Shown here: one piece after another, positions 1 to 10,545 of the stretch | How positions within the stretch are numbered: the first letter of the stretch is position 1 | Layout of the letters: every line of letters starts with the position of its first letter | Assembly: GCA_038206385.1 (NCBI GenBank) | Contig: JBBRAW010000005.1 | Location: 1 to 64,000 of the forward strand | Direction: 5' to 3' | DNA: 64,000 nucleotides | From: JANXSD01 sp038206385 | Lineage (GTDB): Bacteria; Bacteroidota; Bacteroidia; AKYH767-A; OLB10 | The notes under the pieces: generated by a model | What the model was told of the DNA's origin: nothing | Seen by the model: the letters and a program-made list of their open reading frames with translations, nothing else | Databases searched by the model: none | Translations under genes and position numbers: made by a program

Positions 1-3000
1 AAACATTTAATTGAGCTATCAGCAAAAACAGAATCAGCGCTAGTGATGCGTGTTGATCAACTAAAAAAATATCTTGAATCGTCGCCTAATACTTCGTTAG
101 CAGATATTGCATTTACACTTCAAACAGGACGACATTCGTTCAATCATCGTTGGTTCGCTGCCGTTTCATCCGTTGAAGATACGATTGCACAATTAACACA
201 TGCTGATCCTAAAAGATCTGCAAAACATTTGATGAAACAAAAATCTTCTGGTGTTGTTTTTATGTTTCCAGGACAAGGTTCACAGTACGTTGGTATGGGA
301 TCAAATCTCTATCGTGATGAGCTTGTTTTTCGCGAAGCTGTTGATAGGTGTTCAGAAATTCTAACACCACTATTAGGTCGGGATATTAAAGAACTTTTAT
401 TTGCAACCGAAGGAAATGAAGATGCAGAAAATTTATTAAAACAAACGTATTATACACAACCTGCTTTATTCACTATTGGCTATTCATTAGCACAATTATG
501 GATGAGTTGGGGAATACAACCTGCTGCATTAATCGGACATAGCATTGGTGAATTTGTTGCTGCAACCATTGCTGGAATTTTCACTGTTGAAGATGCGCTA
601 ACAATAGTTGCAAAGCGAAGTAAGTTGATGCAAGATTTACCAGGAGGTTCTATGCTTTCTGTGCGATTATCAGCAACAGCTATTGAAAAATATTTAAGTA
701 ATGATGTTGCTATTGCAGCGATAAATGGCCCTTTGCTTTGTGTGATTTCAGGACCAACAAATTCTATTACAAAGATTCAACAGCAATTAGAAAAAGAAGA
801 AATTATTTGCAAACCGTTATATACTTCTCATGCTTTTCATTCACCAATGATGGATGCGATTGTGATGCCATTTGCAAATGCTGTTAAAACAGTGAAATTA
901 AATGCGCCATCAATTCCAATTCTTAGTACTGTAACTACAGAATGGTTACAAGATTCGGAAGCAACTGATCCAATGTATTGGGCGAACCATTTGCGTGCAA
1001 CAGTAAAGTTTGCTGATGGAATAAAATCAGTATGGAATGAGCATCCAAATTATGTGATGTTGGAGTTAGGACCGCGAAATACTGCTAGCACTTTAGCACG
1101 TCAACAATCCATCGATCCAAAGTCACAAAGAGCAATCGCTTCTTTAGGTGATTCTGCAGTGAATGATGCTGAATGGACGAATATGTTAGCAGCTATCGGA
1201 CAACTATGGTTATCAGGAATTGAAATAGATTGGAGTAACTTTTATTCCCTTGAAAAACGTAAACGTATTCCGCTACCTGTTTATCCATTCGAACATGTTC
1301 GTTTCTGGTTAGATCCTCCACAAAATTCAGTGATGCAATCATCTTATAAAACAAATTTTGAAGAGCTTACTTCGTCAAATATAATTTCAGCGCCCATTCA
1401 AAATGACGATACATTAATTAAAACTATGAGTAATCGTAAAGATAATTTAATCGCAGAAATTTGCGGTATTCTTGAAGAGTCTTCCGGCATTGAAATGACG
1501 AATGCTGATCCTTCTTCTTCTTTTATTGAATTAGGATTGGACTCGCTATTTTTAACACAAATAGCATTAACACTTAGTAAAAAATATAGAATAAAAATTA
1601 GCTTTCGTCAATTAAACGAAGACCTTTCTTCTTTAAGTGATCTTGCAACATTTCTTGATCAAAATTTAGCGAAAGATTATATCATCAATACACAAGGAAG
1701 TAATTCGTTGAATCAAAATAGTGGATTAGCATCACAACAAATGCAGCCAATTTCTTCGGATAATGTTAATATGCAAATGCTCATGCAACAGCAAATGCAA
1801 TTAATGCAACAGATGATGATGATGTCTGGACAAAAAAATAATTTATCACCTGAAAATGCTTCCTTAATATATAGTCAACCCAAACAAAATGATCCTGTAA
1901 TTAGTCATGAAGAACAACTTGAATTAAAAAAACCATTTGGTGCAATTGCTCGAATTGAAAAAGTAATAACAAATAAATTTTCTAAAGACCAAGAAGAATG
2001 GTTATCAACATTTATTGCAGCTTATACTGAAAAAACAAAAAAATCGAAATCATTTACACAAGAACATCGTGCACATCTTGCCGATCCTCGCGTTGTAACA
2101 GGATTTCGTCCAGCGATTAAAGAATTAATTTATCAGCCTGTTGTAAATCGATCTCTTGGATCAAAAGTTTGGGATATTGACGGCAACGAATATGTTGATG
2201 TGTTGAATGGATTTGGATCCAATATGTTCGGACATAATCCACCATTCATTGTTAAAGCACTCGAAGAACAACTGAGTAAAGGATATGAATTAGGTCCGCA
2301 ACATGAGTTAGCTGGTGAGGTTGCAAAACTTATTTGTGAGTTTACACATTTTGATCGTGTAGGGTTTTGCAATACTGGATCGGAAGCCGTTTTAGGAGCT
2401 ATGCGTATTGCAAGAACTGTAACGGGACGATCAACAATTATTAGTTTTAATGGTTCGTACCATGGCATCAATGATGAAGTAATATTACGCGGTTCAAAAA
2501 AATTAAAATCAGTTCCTGCTGCTGCTGGTATCATGCCTGAAGCAGTTCAAAATATGTTAGTTCTTGATTATGGAACTCCTGAAGCATTAGAAATAATTCG
2601 TAATCGTGCACATGAAATTGCGGCTGTTTTAGTAGAACCTGTTCAAAGTCGTCGCGCTGATTTTCATCCAACAGAATTTCTTAAAGAAGTTCGAAAAATA
2701 ACTGAGCAAGCAGGAGCATTACTTATTTTTGATGAGGTAATTACAGGCTTCCGAATTTCACAAGGTGGTGCTCAAGCGTACTATGGTATTGAAGCTGATC
2801 TTGGCACTTATGGAAAAATTGTAGGAGGTGGAATGCCTATCGGCGTTATTGCAGGTAAAAAAGAATTTATGGATTCTCTTGATGGAGGCTTTTGGCAATT
2901 TGGTGATAACTCCGTACCTGAAGTTGGTGTAACTTATTTCGCAGGAACATTTGTTCGACATCCCTTTGCATTAGCTGCTGCAAAAGCCTCGCTCATGCAC

Positions 3001-3507
3001 ATGAAAGAAAAAGGTGAAGCGTTGCAACAAGAATTAAATGCAATGACCGAATCATTAGAAAAAGAAGTAAATGATTATTGTCATCAATTAGAAATACCAT
3101 TTCATCTCGTTCATTTCGGTTCTCTTTTTAAACCAAAATACGATGCTGATATGCCAAATATTGATTTGCTTTATTGTTTATTGCGTTTTAAAGGTGTTCA
3201 CATTTATGATGGATTTCCTTGCTTCTTAACTGAAGGACATAGTAAAGATGATTTAACATTTATCATCAAACAATTTAAAGATGCATTATTCGAATTAATG
3301 GAACTGGGCTTTATTCCAGGAAAAGTTTTAGCAACTATAAAACCGATTTATGCAAATGGAAATGGTCATAATAAATTAAATGGTCATGCTGTTGAAATAC
3401 CACCCGTTGATGGTGCAATGTTAGGAAAGAATCCCGATGGAACGCCTAGTTGGTTTATTCCAGATCCGGATCGTCCAGGAAAATATATGAAGGTTAATGT
3501 TAATTGA
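1..3507 (+). CDS. Type I polyketide synthase, partial: KS linker-AT-ACP-aminotransferase
   Basis: The frame is open from base 1, so the N-terminus, including the ketosynthase core, lies outside the window. The first residues are the KS-to-AT linker (ELSAKTESAL). Residues below count from the GTG at 43. The acyltransferase has FPGQGSQYVGMG and the nucleophile GHSIG (Ser167). Its HAFH motif (263-266) is the usual mark of malonyl-CoA specificity. One carrier protein has GLDSL (Ser501). A Met/Gln-rich linker follows, then a class III PLP aminotransferase (NTGSEA, FDEVITGF, Lys925 in TYGKIVGGG). No ketoreductase or dehydratase is visible, so a beta-ketoacyl-ACP would be aminated to a beta-amino acyl chain, as known for MycA/ItuA-type and McyE-type synthases. 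The next NRPS gene starts 12 bp downstream, so the two are surely co-transcribed. The chain length and starter cannot be read here. Confidence 0.95.
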   Translation, partial: KHLIELSAKTESALVMRVDQLKKYLESSPNTSLADIAFTLQTGRHSFNHRWFAAVSSVEDTIAQLTHADPKRSAKHLMKQKSSGVVFMFPGQGSQYVGMGSNLYRDELVFREAVDRCSEILTPLLGRDIKELLFATEGNEDAENLLKQTYYTQPALFTIGYSLAQLWMSWGIQPAALIGHSIGEFVAATIAGIFTVEDALTIVAKRSKLMQDLPGGSMLSVRLSATAIEKYLSNDVAIAAINGPLLCVISGPTNSITKIQQQLEKEEIICKPLYTSHAFHSPMMDAIVMPFANAVKTVKLNAPSIPILSTVTTEWLQDSEATDPMYWANHLRATVKFADGIKSVWNEHPNYVMLELGPRNTASTLARQQSIDPKSQRAIASLGDSAVNDAEWTNMLAAIGQLWLSGIEIDWSNFYSLEKRKRIPLPVYPFEHVRFWLDPPQNSVMQSSYKTNFEELTSSNIISAPIQNDDTLIKTMSNRKDNLIAEICGILEESSGIEMTNADPSSSFIELGLDSLFLTQIALTLSKKYRIKISFRQLNEDLSSLSDLATFLDQNLAKDYIINTQGSNSLNQNSGLASQQMQPISSDNVNMQMLMQQQMQLMQQMMMMSGQKNNLSPENASLIYSQPKQNDPVISHEEQLELKKPFGAIARIEKVITNKFSKDQEEWLSTFIAAYTEKTKKSKSFTQEHRAHLADPRVVTGFRPAIKELIYQPVVNRSLGSKVWDIDGNEYVDVLNGFGSNMFGHNPPFIVKALEEQLSKGYELGPQHELAGEVAKLICEFTHFDRVGFCNTGSEAVLGAMRIARTVTGRSTIISFNGSYHGINDEVILRGSKKLKSVPAAAGIMPEAVQNMLVLDYGTPEALEIIRNRAHEIAAVLVEPVQSRRADFHPTEFLKEVRKITEQAGALLIFDEVITGFRISQGGAQAYYGIEADLGTYGKIVGGGMPIGVIAGKKEFMDSLDGGFWQFGDNSVPEVGVTYFAGTFVRHPFALAAAKASLMHMKEKGEALQQELNAMTESLEKEVNDYCHQLEIPFHLVHFGSLFKPKYDADMPNIDLLYCLLRFKGVHIYDGFPCFLTEGHSKDDLTFIIKQFKDALFELMELGFIPGKVLATIKPIYANGNGHNKLNGHAVEIPPVDGAMLGKNPDGTPSWFIPDPDRPGKYMKVNVN

Positions 3508-3519
3508 TTTATTTTGAAA

Positions 3520-6500
3520 ATGGAATTAATACAAAAAGCGTTTTCATTAGAGCAGGTAGATTTTGATCCATTCGCTCCGCTTCCTATTTGTGCTCCTTCA
3601 ACAGAAGCTCAACGTGAAATATTTGTATCTGTAAAGTTAGGTGGTAAGGCTGCCAACTGCGCATATAATGAATCTGTTTCTTTGAAATTCAGTGGATTTC
3701 TTAATACACTATTTCTTCAAAAATCGTTCGATCTTTTAATAGATCGTCACAATGCGTTAAGATCCTCTTTTAGTGAAGATGGTACTCAAATACATATTGC
3801 TCCGAAAGTGCAAGTGACAATCTCAATTAATGATCTTCAAAAGAAAACAGCAACAGAGAAGGAAAATTTTATCCAACAAATAAAAGAACAAGAAGTACAT
3901 GATGAATTTGATTTAGAAAATGGGCCTTTGATTCGAGCAAAGATTTTAATTCTCTCTGATCAATCAACTATTTTTATCGTTACTGCACATCATATAATTT
4001 GTGATGGATGGTCGCTTAGTTTATTACTTCAAGATTTAGGGAAAATTTATTCTGCACTTGTTGAAAATATATCACCTGTATTACCAACTGCAAATAACTT
4101 TGTTGAATTTGCCGAAAAGCAAGATCAATATCAAAACGAAGGTGAGTATTCACAAACTGAATCCTATTGGTTGAATCAATTTGCAGAGGAAATTCCCCAA
4201 CTTGATATCCCAATTGATAAGCTTCGTCCATCTTTCCGTACATTCAATGCACATCGTATTGATGTTCCAGTTCCAGTTCAAACGGTAGCAGATTTACGAG
4301 AACTAGCAAAAAAAACCAATACCAGTTTTGTTACAATTATGCTCAGCATCTTTGAGACGTTTTTATACAAAGTGACAGGTCAAAAGGAGTTAGTAGTAGG
4401 ACTCCCATCATCTGGACAAAGCGCTGAAGGACTTTATAATTTGGTTGGTCATTGCGTGAATTTATTACCTATCAGAACTAGCTTAGATCCCCAAATGACC
4501 TTTCTAGAGTATCTAAAGGAGAGACGAGGCTACCTTTTTGATGCTTTTGATCATCAACAATTTACCTTTGGGAATCTAGTGCGTAAATTAAATATAAATA
4601 GAGACCCTTCCCGAATACCATTAGTGCCAGTAGTGTTAAATGTTGATATCGGTTTTACAGATGGATTTCAGTTTAGCGGTCTTACCTTTGACTTCTCAAC
4701 AAACCCACGTTTTTATGAGAATTTTGAGCTGTTTCTAAATGCTTCAGGAAATGGTAATAATTTATTATTAGAATGTACTTATAATATTGATTTATTTGAA
4801 ACATCGATGATGGAATTGCGCATGCAAGAATTCATCCATGTAATGCAACAAGTGATTACGAATTCCACACAACAGATTGCAAAGATTTCTGCCATGACAA
4901 CAAAAGAACAGGTTGTATTAAGTACTCTGAATTTGAATATTAAAGACTATCCAACAAGTAAAGGGATACATGAATTATTCTCAGAGAAAGCGACCTTATT
5001 CCCAAATAGAATTGCTACTTCTAGCAATGCCAATAGTTACTCTTATAGTAGAGTAGATCGTTTATCAACTGCGATTGCAGCTCAACTACAACAACGAGGT
5101 GTAAAGCCAGGTGATTTTGTTGGCGTTTGCCTTCCGAGAGTTGTCGAACTACCAATGGTGCTTCTTGCAATCATGAAAACAGGCGCCGCTTATGTTCCAT
5201 TGGATCCGAATTTTCCTGCCGATCGATTACGATTAATGTTAGATGATTCACAAGCAGGAATAGTAATAGCAACAAAAAAATTAGCAGCAGATCTTGAATT
5301 AACTTCTGAACAAGTATTTTATTTTGATGAAGAAGAACTAAAAAATTTCACTACCGATTTATTTGTTCCAGTACCTTTTTCTGCGGATCAATTAGCGTAT
5401 GTACTTTATACTTCTGGATCAACAGGAAAACCAAAAGGTGTAATGGTAAAACATAGTGGGGTAGTAAATCTCATGACTGATTTACAAACAACTTTTAACT
5501 TTAAACCTGAAGATACCTTACTAGCAATAACAACTATTTCATTTGATATTTCTGTTCTTGAATTCTTTTTACCACTTCTTAGTGGAGCAGGTGTACATCT
5601 TGCAACTAGAGAACAAGCAATGGATGCTACTTGGCTAGATAAAACAATTCAAGAATATCCAATTACATATATGCAAGGTACTCCCGCAACATGGGAATTA
5701 CTTTTAACATCTGGATGGAGAGGTGCAAAACATTTAACAGTTTTATGTGGAGGAGAAGCTTTACGTGTTGAACTAGCAGAAAAACTTTTTGGTAAAAATT
5801 TAGCTGTTTGGAATTTATACGGACCAACAGAAACAACTATTTGGTCGACTATAAAAAAAATAGAGATAAGTGATTTTCATAATACACGTAATGGTGGAGT
5901 TAGCATTGGTAAAGCTGTTGCCAATACACAATTATATATTGTAGATGAATTCGGACAACCTTGTCCATTAGGTGTTGCTGGAGAATTATGGATTGGTGGG
6001 GATGGTGTTTCAACTGGATACCTCAACCGACCAGAATTAAATGCGGAAAAATTTATTCCGAATACTTTTACTTCAGGAATGATTTATCGTACTGGTGATA
6101 GAGTATCGGTTGATACAGAAGGAAATCTTCATTTCTTAAATCGCCTTGATCATCAAGTAAAAATACGTGGTTACCGAATTGAGTTAGGAGAAATTGAAGC
6201 TGCACTAAATAAATCACCAGGTATTCGTCAAGGTGTTGTTGTAGCACGACAAAATCAATCGGGAGATAATTTTCTTGCTGCCTATTTTATTGCAGAAACG
6301 AATGGCATTGAAATTCCTAAATTAGATCTTCAGAAAAAATTGATTCAAGCATCACGCGAAAGCATGTCATCAATTTTACCAGATTACATGATTCCTACTG
6401 CTTGGATGTTATTGGATAAATTTCCACTTACACCAAATGATAAGATCGACAGAAAGGCATTGCCTGATCCACAAATAAATCGTGAAATAACAAGAAGTAA

Positions 6501-7611
6501 TGTATCCGAAGAATCGTTTAGTAAAATTGAAAAAATAATTGCTGACGTTTGGAAACAAATTCTAAATGTTCAAGAAATAGCACTCGATGATGATTTCTTT
6601 AAGTTAGGCGGTCACTCATTACTTGCTGTACGAATGATGGTTGATTTGGAACATATTACTGGAATAAAATTACCGCTTGCAGTATTATTTACCAATCCTA
6701 CTATTGGTGCACTGAGTAAATTATATGAAACACCACCAGAAGATTTAATTTGGAATCCTTTAGTTATCATTAAAGAAACAGGAAGTCGTAAACCATTGTA
6801 TTTTTCACATGGAATTAGTGGCAACGTTTTCAAGTATCATGCATTAGCACAACTGCTCGACAATGATCAACCAAGTTATGGATTACAAGCTATTGGATTA
6901 AATGGAAAAGATGAGCCACTATCAGTAATGGAAGATATTGCAGCACATCATGTAAAAGAAATTATTTCGTTTCAGCCAGAAGGTCCTTATGCACTAGCAG
7001 GAGGTTCCTTTGGTGGTTATCTCGCTTACGAAATGGCGTTGCAATTAAGAGCTCTTGGAAAAGAAGTTAGCTTCTTATGCTTATTCGATTTAGATGCAGC
7101 ATCAGAACTTGAATTCTTATCAAAAGGAATGAAACAAATAAAAGGAGCCCAACTTTTTGCTCAAAGATTTGTGAAACGCGCAGTAAGTTTTATAAGTGCT
7201 GATAAAGAAGAACGTCAAAAATATCTTCAAGCCAAGATGCGAAATAAAAGTAAACAAGGTGCTGGAAATGTTGATTATGATTTAGAATCGTGGCTCGACA
7301 AACATAAAATGGTTGAGTTAATAGGTGAAGAGTCCGCTGCTTATTTCCGAAATATTGAAGAGGCTTGCTACAAAGCTATGACTGATTATAAAATAAAAAA
7401 ATATGATCGCGACATCACCTTAATACGTGCGCAAGAAGGATATTTCAACAATACTTACGCACATGATTTAGGATGGAAACATTTCACAAGTGGAAAAGTG
7501 GATGTTCATGTTGTACCTGGTGATCATAACTCGATTTTCTGGGAACCAAATGTTTTTGAATTAGCTAAAACAGTTAACAAACCCCTTAATCATCTTGCCA
7601 AGAAAAAATAA
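3520..7611 (+). CDS. NRPS module C-A(Gly-type)-PCP-TE
   Basis: The protein has 1363 residues from the ATG at 3520; a TTG six bases earlier is in frame but less likely. The condensation domain (about 1-450) has HHIICDG (His157-His158, Asp162). The adenylation domain (about 470-975) has YTSGSTGKPKG, NLYGPTETT, YRTGD and NDKIDRK. Reading the pocket positions from FDISVLE (Asp676), YMQGTP, VLCGG, NLYGPTETTIW and the A10 lysine gives DILQLGLIWK, which I recognise as the glycine code. The carrier serine is Ser1033 (GGHSL). The type I thioesterase has Ser1163 (GGSFGG) and His1336 (PGDHN). The likely job is to condense the upstream beta-amino acyl chain with glycine, then release it. A terminal TE would normally end the line, but another A-PCP-TE gene follows. 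Confidence 0.95.
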   Translation: MELIQKAFSLEQVDFDPFAPLPICAPSTEAQREIFVSVKLGGKAANCAYNESVSLKFSGFLNTLFLQKSFDLLIDRHNALRSSFSEDGTQIHIAPKVQVTISINDLQKKTATEKENFIQQIKEQEVHDEFDLENGPLIRAKILILSDQSTIFIVTAHHIICDGWSLSLLLQDLGKIYSALVENISPVLPTANNFVEFAEKQDQYQNEGEYSQTESYWLNQFAEEIPQLDIPIDKLRPSFRTFNAHRIDVPVPVQTVADLRELAKKTNTSFVTIMLSIFETFLYKVTGQKELVVGLPSSGQSAEGLYNLVGHCVNLLPIRTSLDPQMTFLEYLKERRGYLFDAFDHQQFTFGNLVRKLNINRDPSRIPLVPVVLNVDIGFTDGFQFSGLTFDFSTNPRFYENFELFLNASGNGNNLLLECTYNIDLFETSMMELRMQEFIHVMQQVITNSTQQIAKISAMTTKEQVVLSTLNLNIKDYPTSKGIHELFSEKATLFPNRIATSSNANSYSYSRVDRLSTAIAAQLQQRGVKPGDFVGVCLPRVVELPMVLLAIMKTGAAYVPLDPNFPADRLRLMLDDSQAGIVIATKKLAADLELTSEQVFYFDEEELKNFTTDLFVPVPFSADQLAYVLYTSGSTGKPKGVMVKHSGVVNLMTDLQTTFNFKPEDTLLAITTISFDISVLEFFLPLLSGAGVHLATREQAMDATWLDKTIQEYPITYMQGTPATWELLLTSGWRGAKHLTVLCGGEALRVELAEKLFGKNLAVWNLYGPTETTIWSTIKKIEISDFHNTRNGGVSIGKAVANTQLYIVDEFGQPCPLGVAGELWIGGDGVSTGYLNRPELNAEKFIPNTFTSGMIYRTGDRVSVDTEGNLHFLNRLDHQVKIRGYRIELGEIEAALNKSPGIRQGVVVARQNQSGDNFLAAYFIAETNGIEIPKLDLQKKLIQASRESMSSILPDYMIPTAWMLLDKFPLTPNDKIDRKALPDPQINREITRSNVSEESFSKIEKIIADVWKQILNVQEIALDDDFFKLGGHSLLAVRMMVDLEHITGIKLPLAVLFTNPTIGALSKLYETPPEDLIWNPLVIIKETGSRKPLYFSHGISGNVFKYHALAQLLDNDQPSYGLQAIGLNGKDEPLSVMEDIAAHHVKEIISFQPEGPYALAGGSFGGYLAYEMALQLRALGKEVSFLCLFDLDAASELEFLSKGMKQIKGAQLFAQRFVKRAVSFISADKEERQKYLQAKMRNKSKQGAGNVDYDLESWLDKHKMVELIGEESAAYFRNIEEACYKAMTDYKIKKYDRDITLIRAQEGYFNNTYAHDLGWKHFTSGKVDVHVVPGDHNSIFWEPNVFELAKTVNKPLNHLAKKK

Positions 7612-7806
7612 TTTATACAATTCGTACGTTATAATTATGTTTAGATGATTCACAAAAGCATCTGCAATTTATTTAATATGGAAACAGTATAAATTTATTA
7701 ATTCAAAAACAATAGTTAGTTAAATCGAGTTAGATATTTTACCAATACTGAATATCAATTCGACAATCAATAATCACCCATTAAAAATTGCATTACGATT
7801 TCTAAC

Positions 7807-10545
7807 ATGACAACAAATGAAGTGAGTGTATTAAATGCGCTCAATTTAAATATTAAACCCTATCCCTCCACAAAAGGGATACATGAATTATTTTCAGAAA
7901 AGGCATTAGCATTTTCAAATAAAATTGCCACTTCGAGTAGTATCCAAAATTATACGTATGCTCAATTAGATTCTCTTTCAACAGCACTCGCTGCATTATT
8001 ACAACAACGTGGAATTAAACAAGGTGATTTCGTAGGAGTGTGTCTTCCACGTATTGTAGAGTTACCAATGGTGCTAATTGCAATTATAAAGGCTGGTGCA
8101 GCATACGTTCCCCTTGATCCTAGTTTCCCTGCTGATCGTTTGCGATTAATGTTGGATGATTCACAAGCACCAATTGTTATTACAACAAATCAATTAGCCG
8201 TTGATTTAGAATTAACAACCGAAAGAATATTAAATTTTGATGTTACTGCATTAGAGAAAATTCCAAACGGATCTTTTAAACCAGTACCTGTTGTTGAAAA
8301 TCAATTGGCTTATGTACTATATACATCTGGCTCGACAGGAAAACCAAAAGGTGTAATGGTAAAACATAATGGTGTTGTAAATCTTATGGTGGATTTAAAA
8401 GAACGCTTCAACATAAAACCTGAAGATACATTACTTGCGATCTCTACTATTTCTTTTGATATTTCAGTGCTTGAATTCTTCTTGCCATTGCTAAGTGGTG
8501 CACGTGTACATCTTGCAACAAGAGAAGAATCAATGGATGCTACATGGCTTGATAAAACAATTCAAGATTTTCCAATTACTTATTTGCAAGGAACACCAAC
8601 AACGTGGGAACTGCTTTTAGCATCTGGGTGGAAAGGCGCCAAACATTTAAATGTTTTATGTGGAGGTGAAGCGTTACGTTTTGAACTTGCAGAAAGATTA
8701 TTTGGAAATAATTTAGCTGTATGGAATTTATATGGCCCAACTGAAACATCTATTTGGTCAACTATAAAAAAGATTGACGAAACAGATTTTAAAAATATCG
8801 TGAATGGAGGAATGAGCATTGGTAAAACAATTGCAAATACTTTATTATATATTGTTGATGAAACAGGAATACCTTGTCCATTAGGAGTGGCGGGAGAATT
8901 ATGGATTGGTGGTGATGGTGTATCTGCCGGCTATTTAAATCGTCCTGAATTAAATGCTGAAAAATTTACTCCTAATCCCTTTGATGAAGGAAATATTTAT
9001 CGAACAGGTGATCGTGTAATCGTTGATCCCAATGGAAATTTACATTTCTTAAACCGCTTAGATCATCAAGTTAAAATACGTGGATACCGAATTGAATTAG
9101 GCGAAATTGAAGCCGCATTAAATAAAACTCCAAACATTCGTTTAGGTGTTGTAGTAGCTCGTCAAGGATCTACTGGTGATAGTTATCTTGCATCTTATTT
9201 TATTTCCGATTTAAACGATGGAAGTATCTCCAAAAATGAATTACAAAAAAAATTAGCAACTGCTGCTAGAGAAAGTATGTCGACATTTTTACCCGACTAC
9301 ATGATTCCAAATACATATACACTATTAGATAAATTTCCACTTACACCGAATGAAAAGATTGATCGAAAAAATTTACCAGATCCACAAATAAATTTCGATC
9401 TGATAAAAAAATCATTAAAAGAACAAGCCTTTAATGATACAGAAAAAATTATTGCAGAAGTTTGGAAACAAATTCTCAATATTCATGATATTACTCTTGA
9501 TGATGATTTCTTTAAGTTGGGAGGGCATTCCCTTTTAGCAGTTCGTATGATGGTAGAACTTGAACATCTTACAAAGGTGAAATTACCACTTGCCGTTTTA
9601 TTTACGAATCCTACAATTGGATCGCTAAGTAAACTTTATGATACACCACCTAGTGATTTAATTTGGAATCCGCTTGTTGTCATTAAAGAAACAGGAACTA
9701 GAAAGCCGTTATATTTTGCTCATGGTATTAGTGGAAATATCTTCAAGTATTATGAACTTGCTCAACTATTGCACCCTGATCAACCTAGTTATGGATTACA
9801 GGCAATAGGTTTGAATGGAAAAGATGAACCACTGTCTAACATGAAAGAAATTGCAGCACATCACATAAAAGAAATTATAAAGTTTCAACCAGAAGGACCT
9901 TATGCATTAGCAGGAGGTTCATTTGGTGGTTACCTCGCCTATGAAATGGCATTGCAATTAAAAGCACTTGGAAAAGAAATTAGCTTTCTTTGTTTATTTG
10001 ATGTAGAAGCCGTTTCTGAATTGGAATTTTTATCTACTGGAATGAAACAAATTAAAGGTGTTCAGTTGTTTGCAGAACGGCTTATTAAACGTGCTGCAAA
10101 TTTTATCGCATCCGACAATGAAAAACGTCAACAGTACCTTCAATCTAAACTGAATAAAAAAACAAATCAAAGTGGAAGTCATCAGGAAACTGAACTAGAA
10201 TCGTGGCTTGATAAACATAAAATGGTAGAACTTATTGGCGAAGAATCTGCTGCAAGTTTTCGAAATATTGAAGAGGCTTGTTACAAAGCGATGATTGATT
10301 ATAAAATTGAAAAGTTTAATATAGATCTAACACTTGTTCGTGCTCAAGAAGGTTTTTTTAACAATACTTTTTCACATGATTTAGGATGGAAACATTTTAC
10401 CAACGGAAAAGTTGACGTACATGTCATTCCCGGTGATCATAATTCTATTTTCTGGGAGCCTTATGTTTTTGAGCTCGCAAAAATTGTTAATGAATCATTA
10501 TCACATGTTGCTAAAAGAAATGCAATCCGCCGCGTTGAAAATTAA
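7807..10545 (+). CDS. NRPS A(Gly-type)-PCP-TE, no condensation domain
   Basis: The protein has 912 residues. It starts with MTTNEVSVLNALNLNIK, which aligns with the C-to-A linker inside the preceding NRPS (the in-frame ATG at 4894). From there on the two proteins are colinear and very similar to the end, so this gene looks like a tandem copy of bases 4894-7611 that has since diverged. The A domain has Asp218 in FDISVLE and the same DILQLGLIWK glycine-type code. The carrier serine is Ser575. The thioesterase has Ser705 and His878. There is no condensation domain, so peptide bond formation would need a C domain in trans, or the protein may feed or hydrolyse glycyl thioester separately. A 195-bp spacer separates it from the upstream gene. 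The active-site residues are all kept, which argues against a simple pseudogene. Confidence 0.93.
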   Translation: MTTNEVSVLNALNLNIKPYPSTKGIHELFSEKALAFSNKIATSSSIQNYTYAQLDSLSTALAALLQQRGIKQGDFVGVCLPRIVELPMVLIAIIKAGAAYVPLDPSFPADRLRLMLDDSQAPIVITTNQLAVDLELTTERILNFDVTALEKIPNGSFKPVPVVENQLAYVLYTSGSTGKPKGVMVKHNGVVNLMVDLKERFNIKPEDTLLAISTISFDISVLEFFLPLLSGARVHLATREESMDATWLDKTIQDFPITYLQGTPTTWELLLASGWKGAKHLNVLCGGEALRFELAERLFGNNLAVWNLYGPTETSIWSTIKKIDETDFKNIVNGGMSIGKTIANTLLYIVDETGIPCPLGVAGELWIGGDGVSAGYLNRPELNAEKFTPNPFDEGNIYRTGDRVIVDPNGNLHFLNRLDHQVKIRGYRIELGEIEAALNKTPNIRLGVVVARQGSTGDSYLASYFISDLNDGSISKNELQKKLATAARESMSTFLPDYMIPNTYTLLDKFPLTPNEKIDRKNLPDPQINFDLIKKSLKEQAFNDTEKIIAEVWKQILNIHDITLDDDFFKLGGHSLLAVRMMVELEHLTKVKLPLAVLFTNPTIGSLSKLYDTPPSDLIWNPLVVIKETGTRKPLYFAHGISGNIFKYYELAQLLHPDQPSYGLQAIGLNGKDEPLSNMKEIAAHHIKEIIKFQPEGPYALAGGSFGGYLAYEMALQLKALGKEISFLCLFDVEAVSELEFLSTGMKQIKGVQLFAERLIKRAANFIASDNEKRQQYLQSKLNKKTNQSGSHQETELESWLDKHKMVELIGEESAASFRNIEEACYKAMIDYKIEKFNIDLTLVRAQEGFFNNTFSHDLGWKHFTNGKVDVHVIPGDHNSIFWEPYVFELAKIVNESLSHVAKRNAIRRVEN

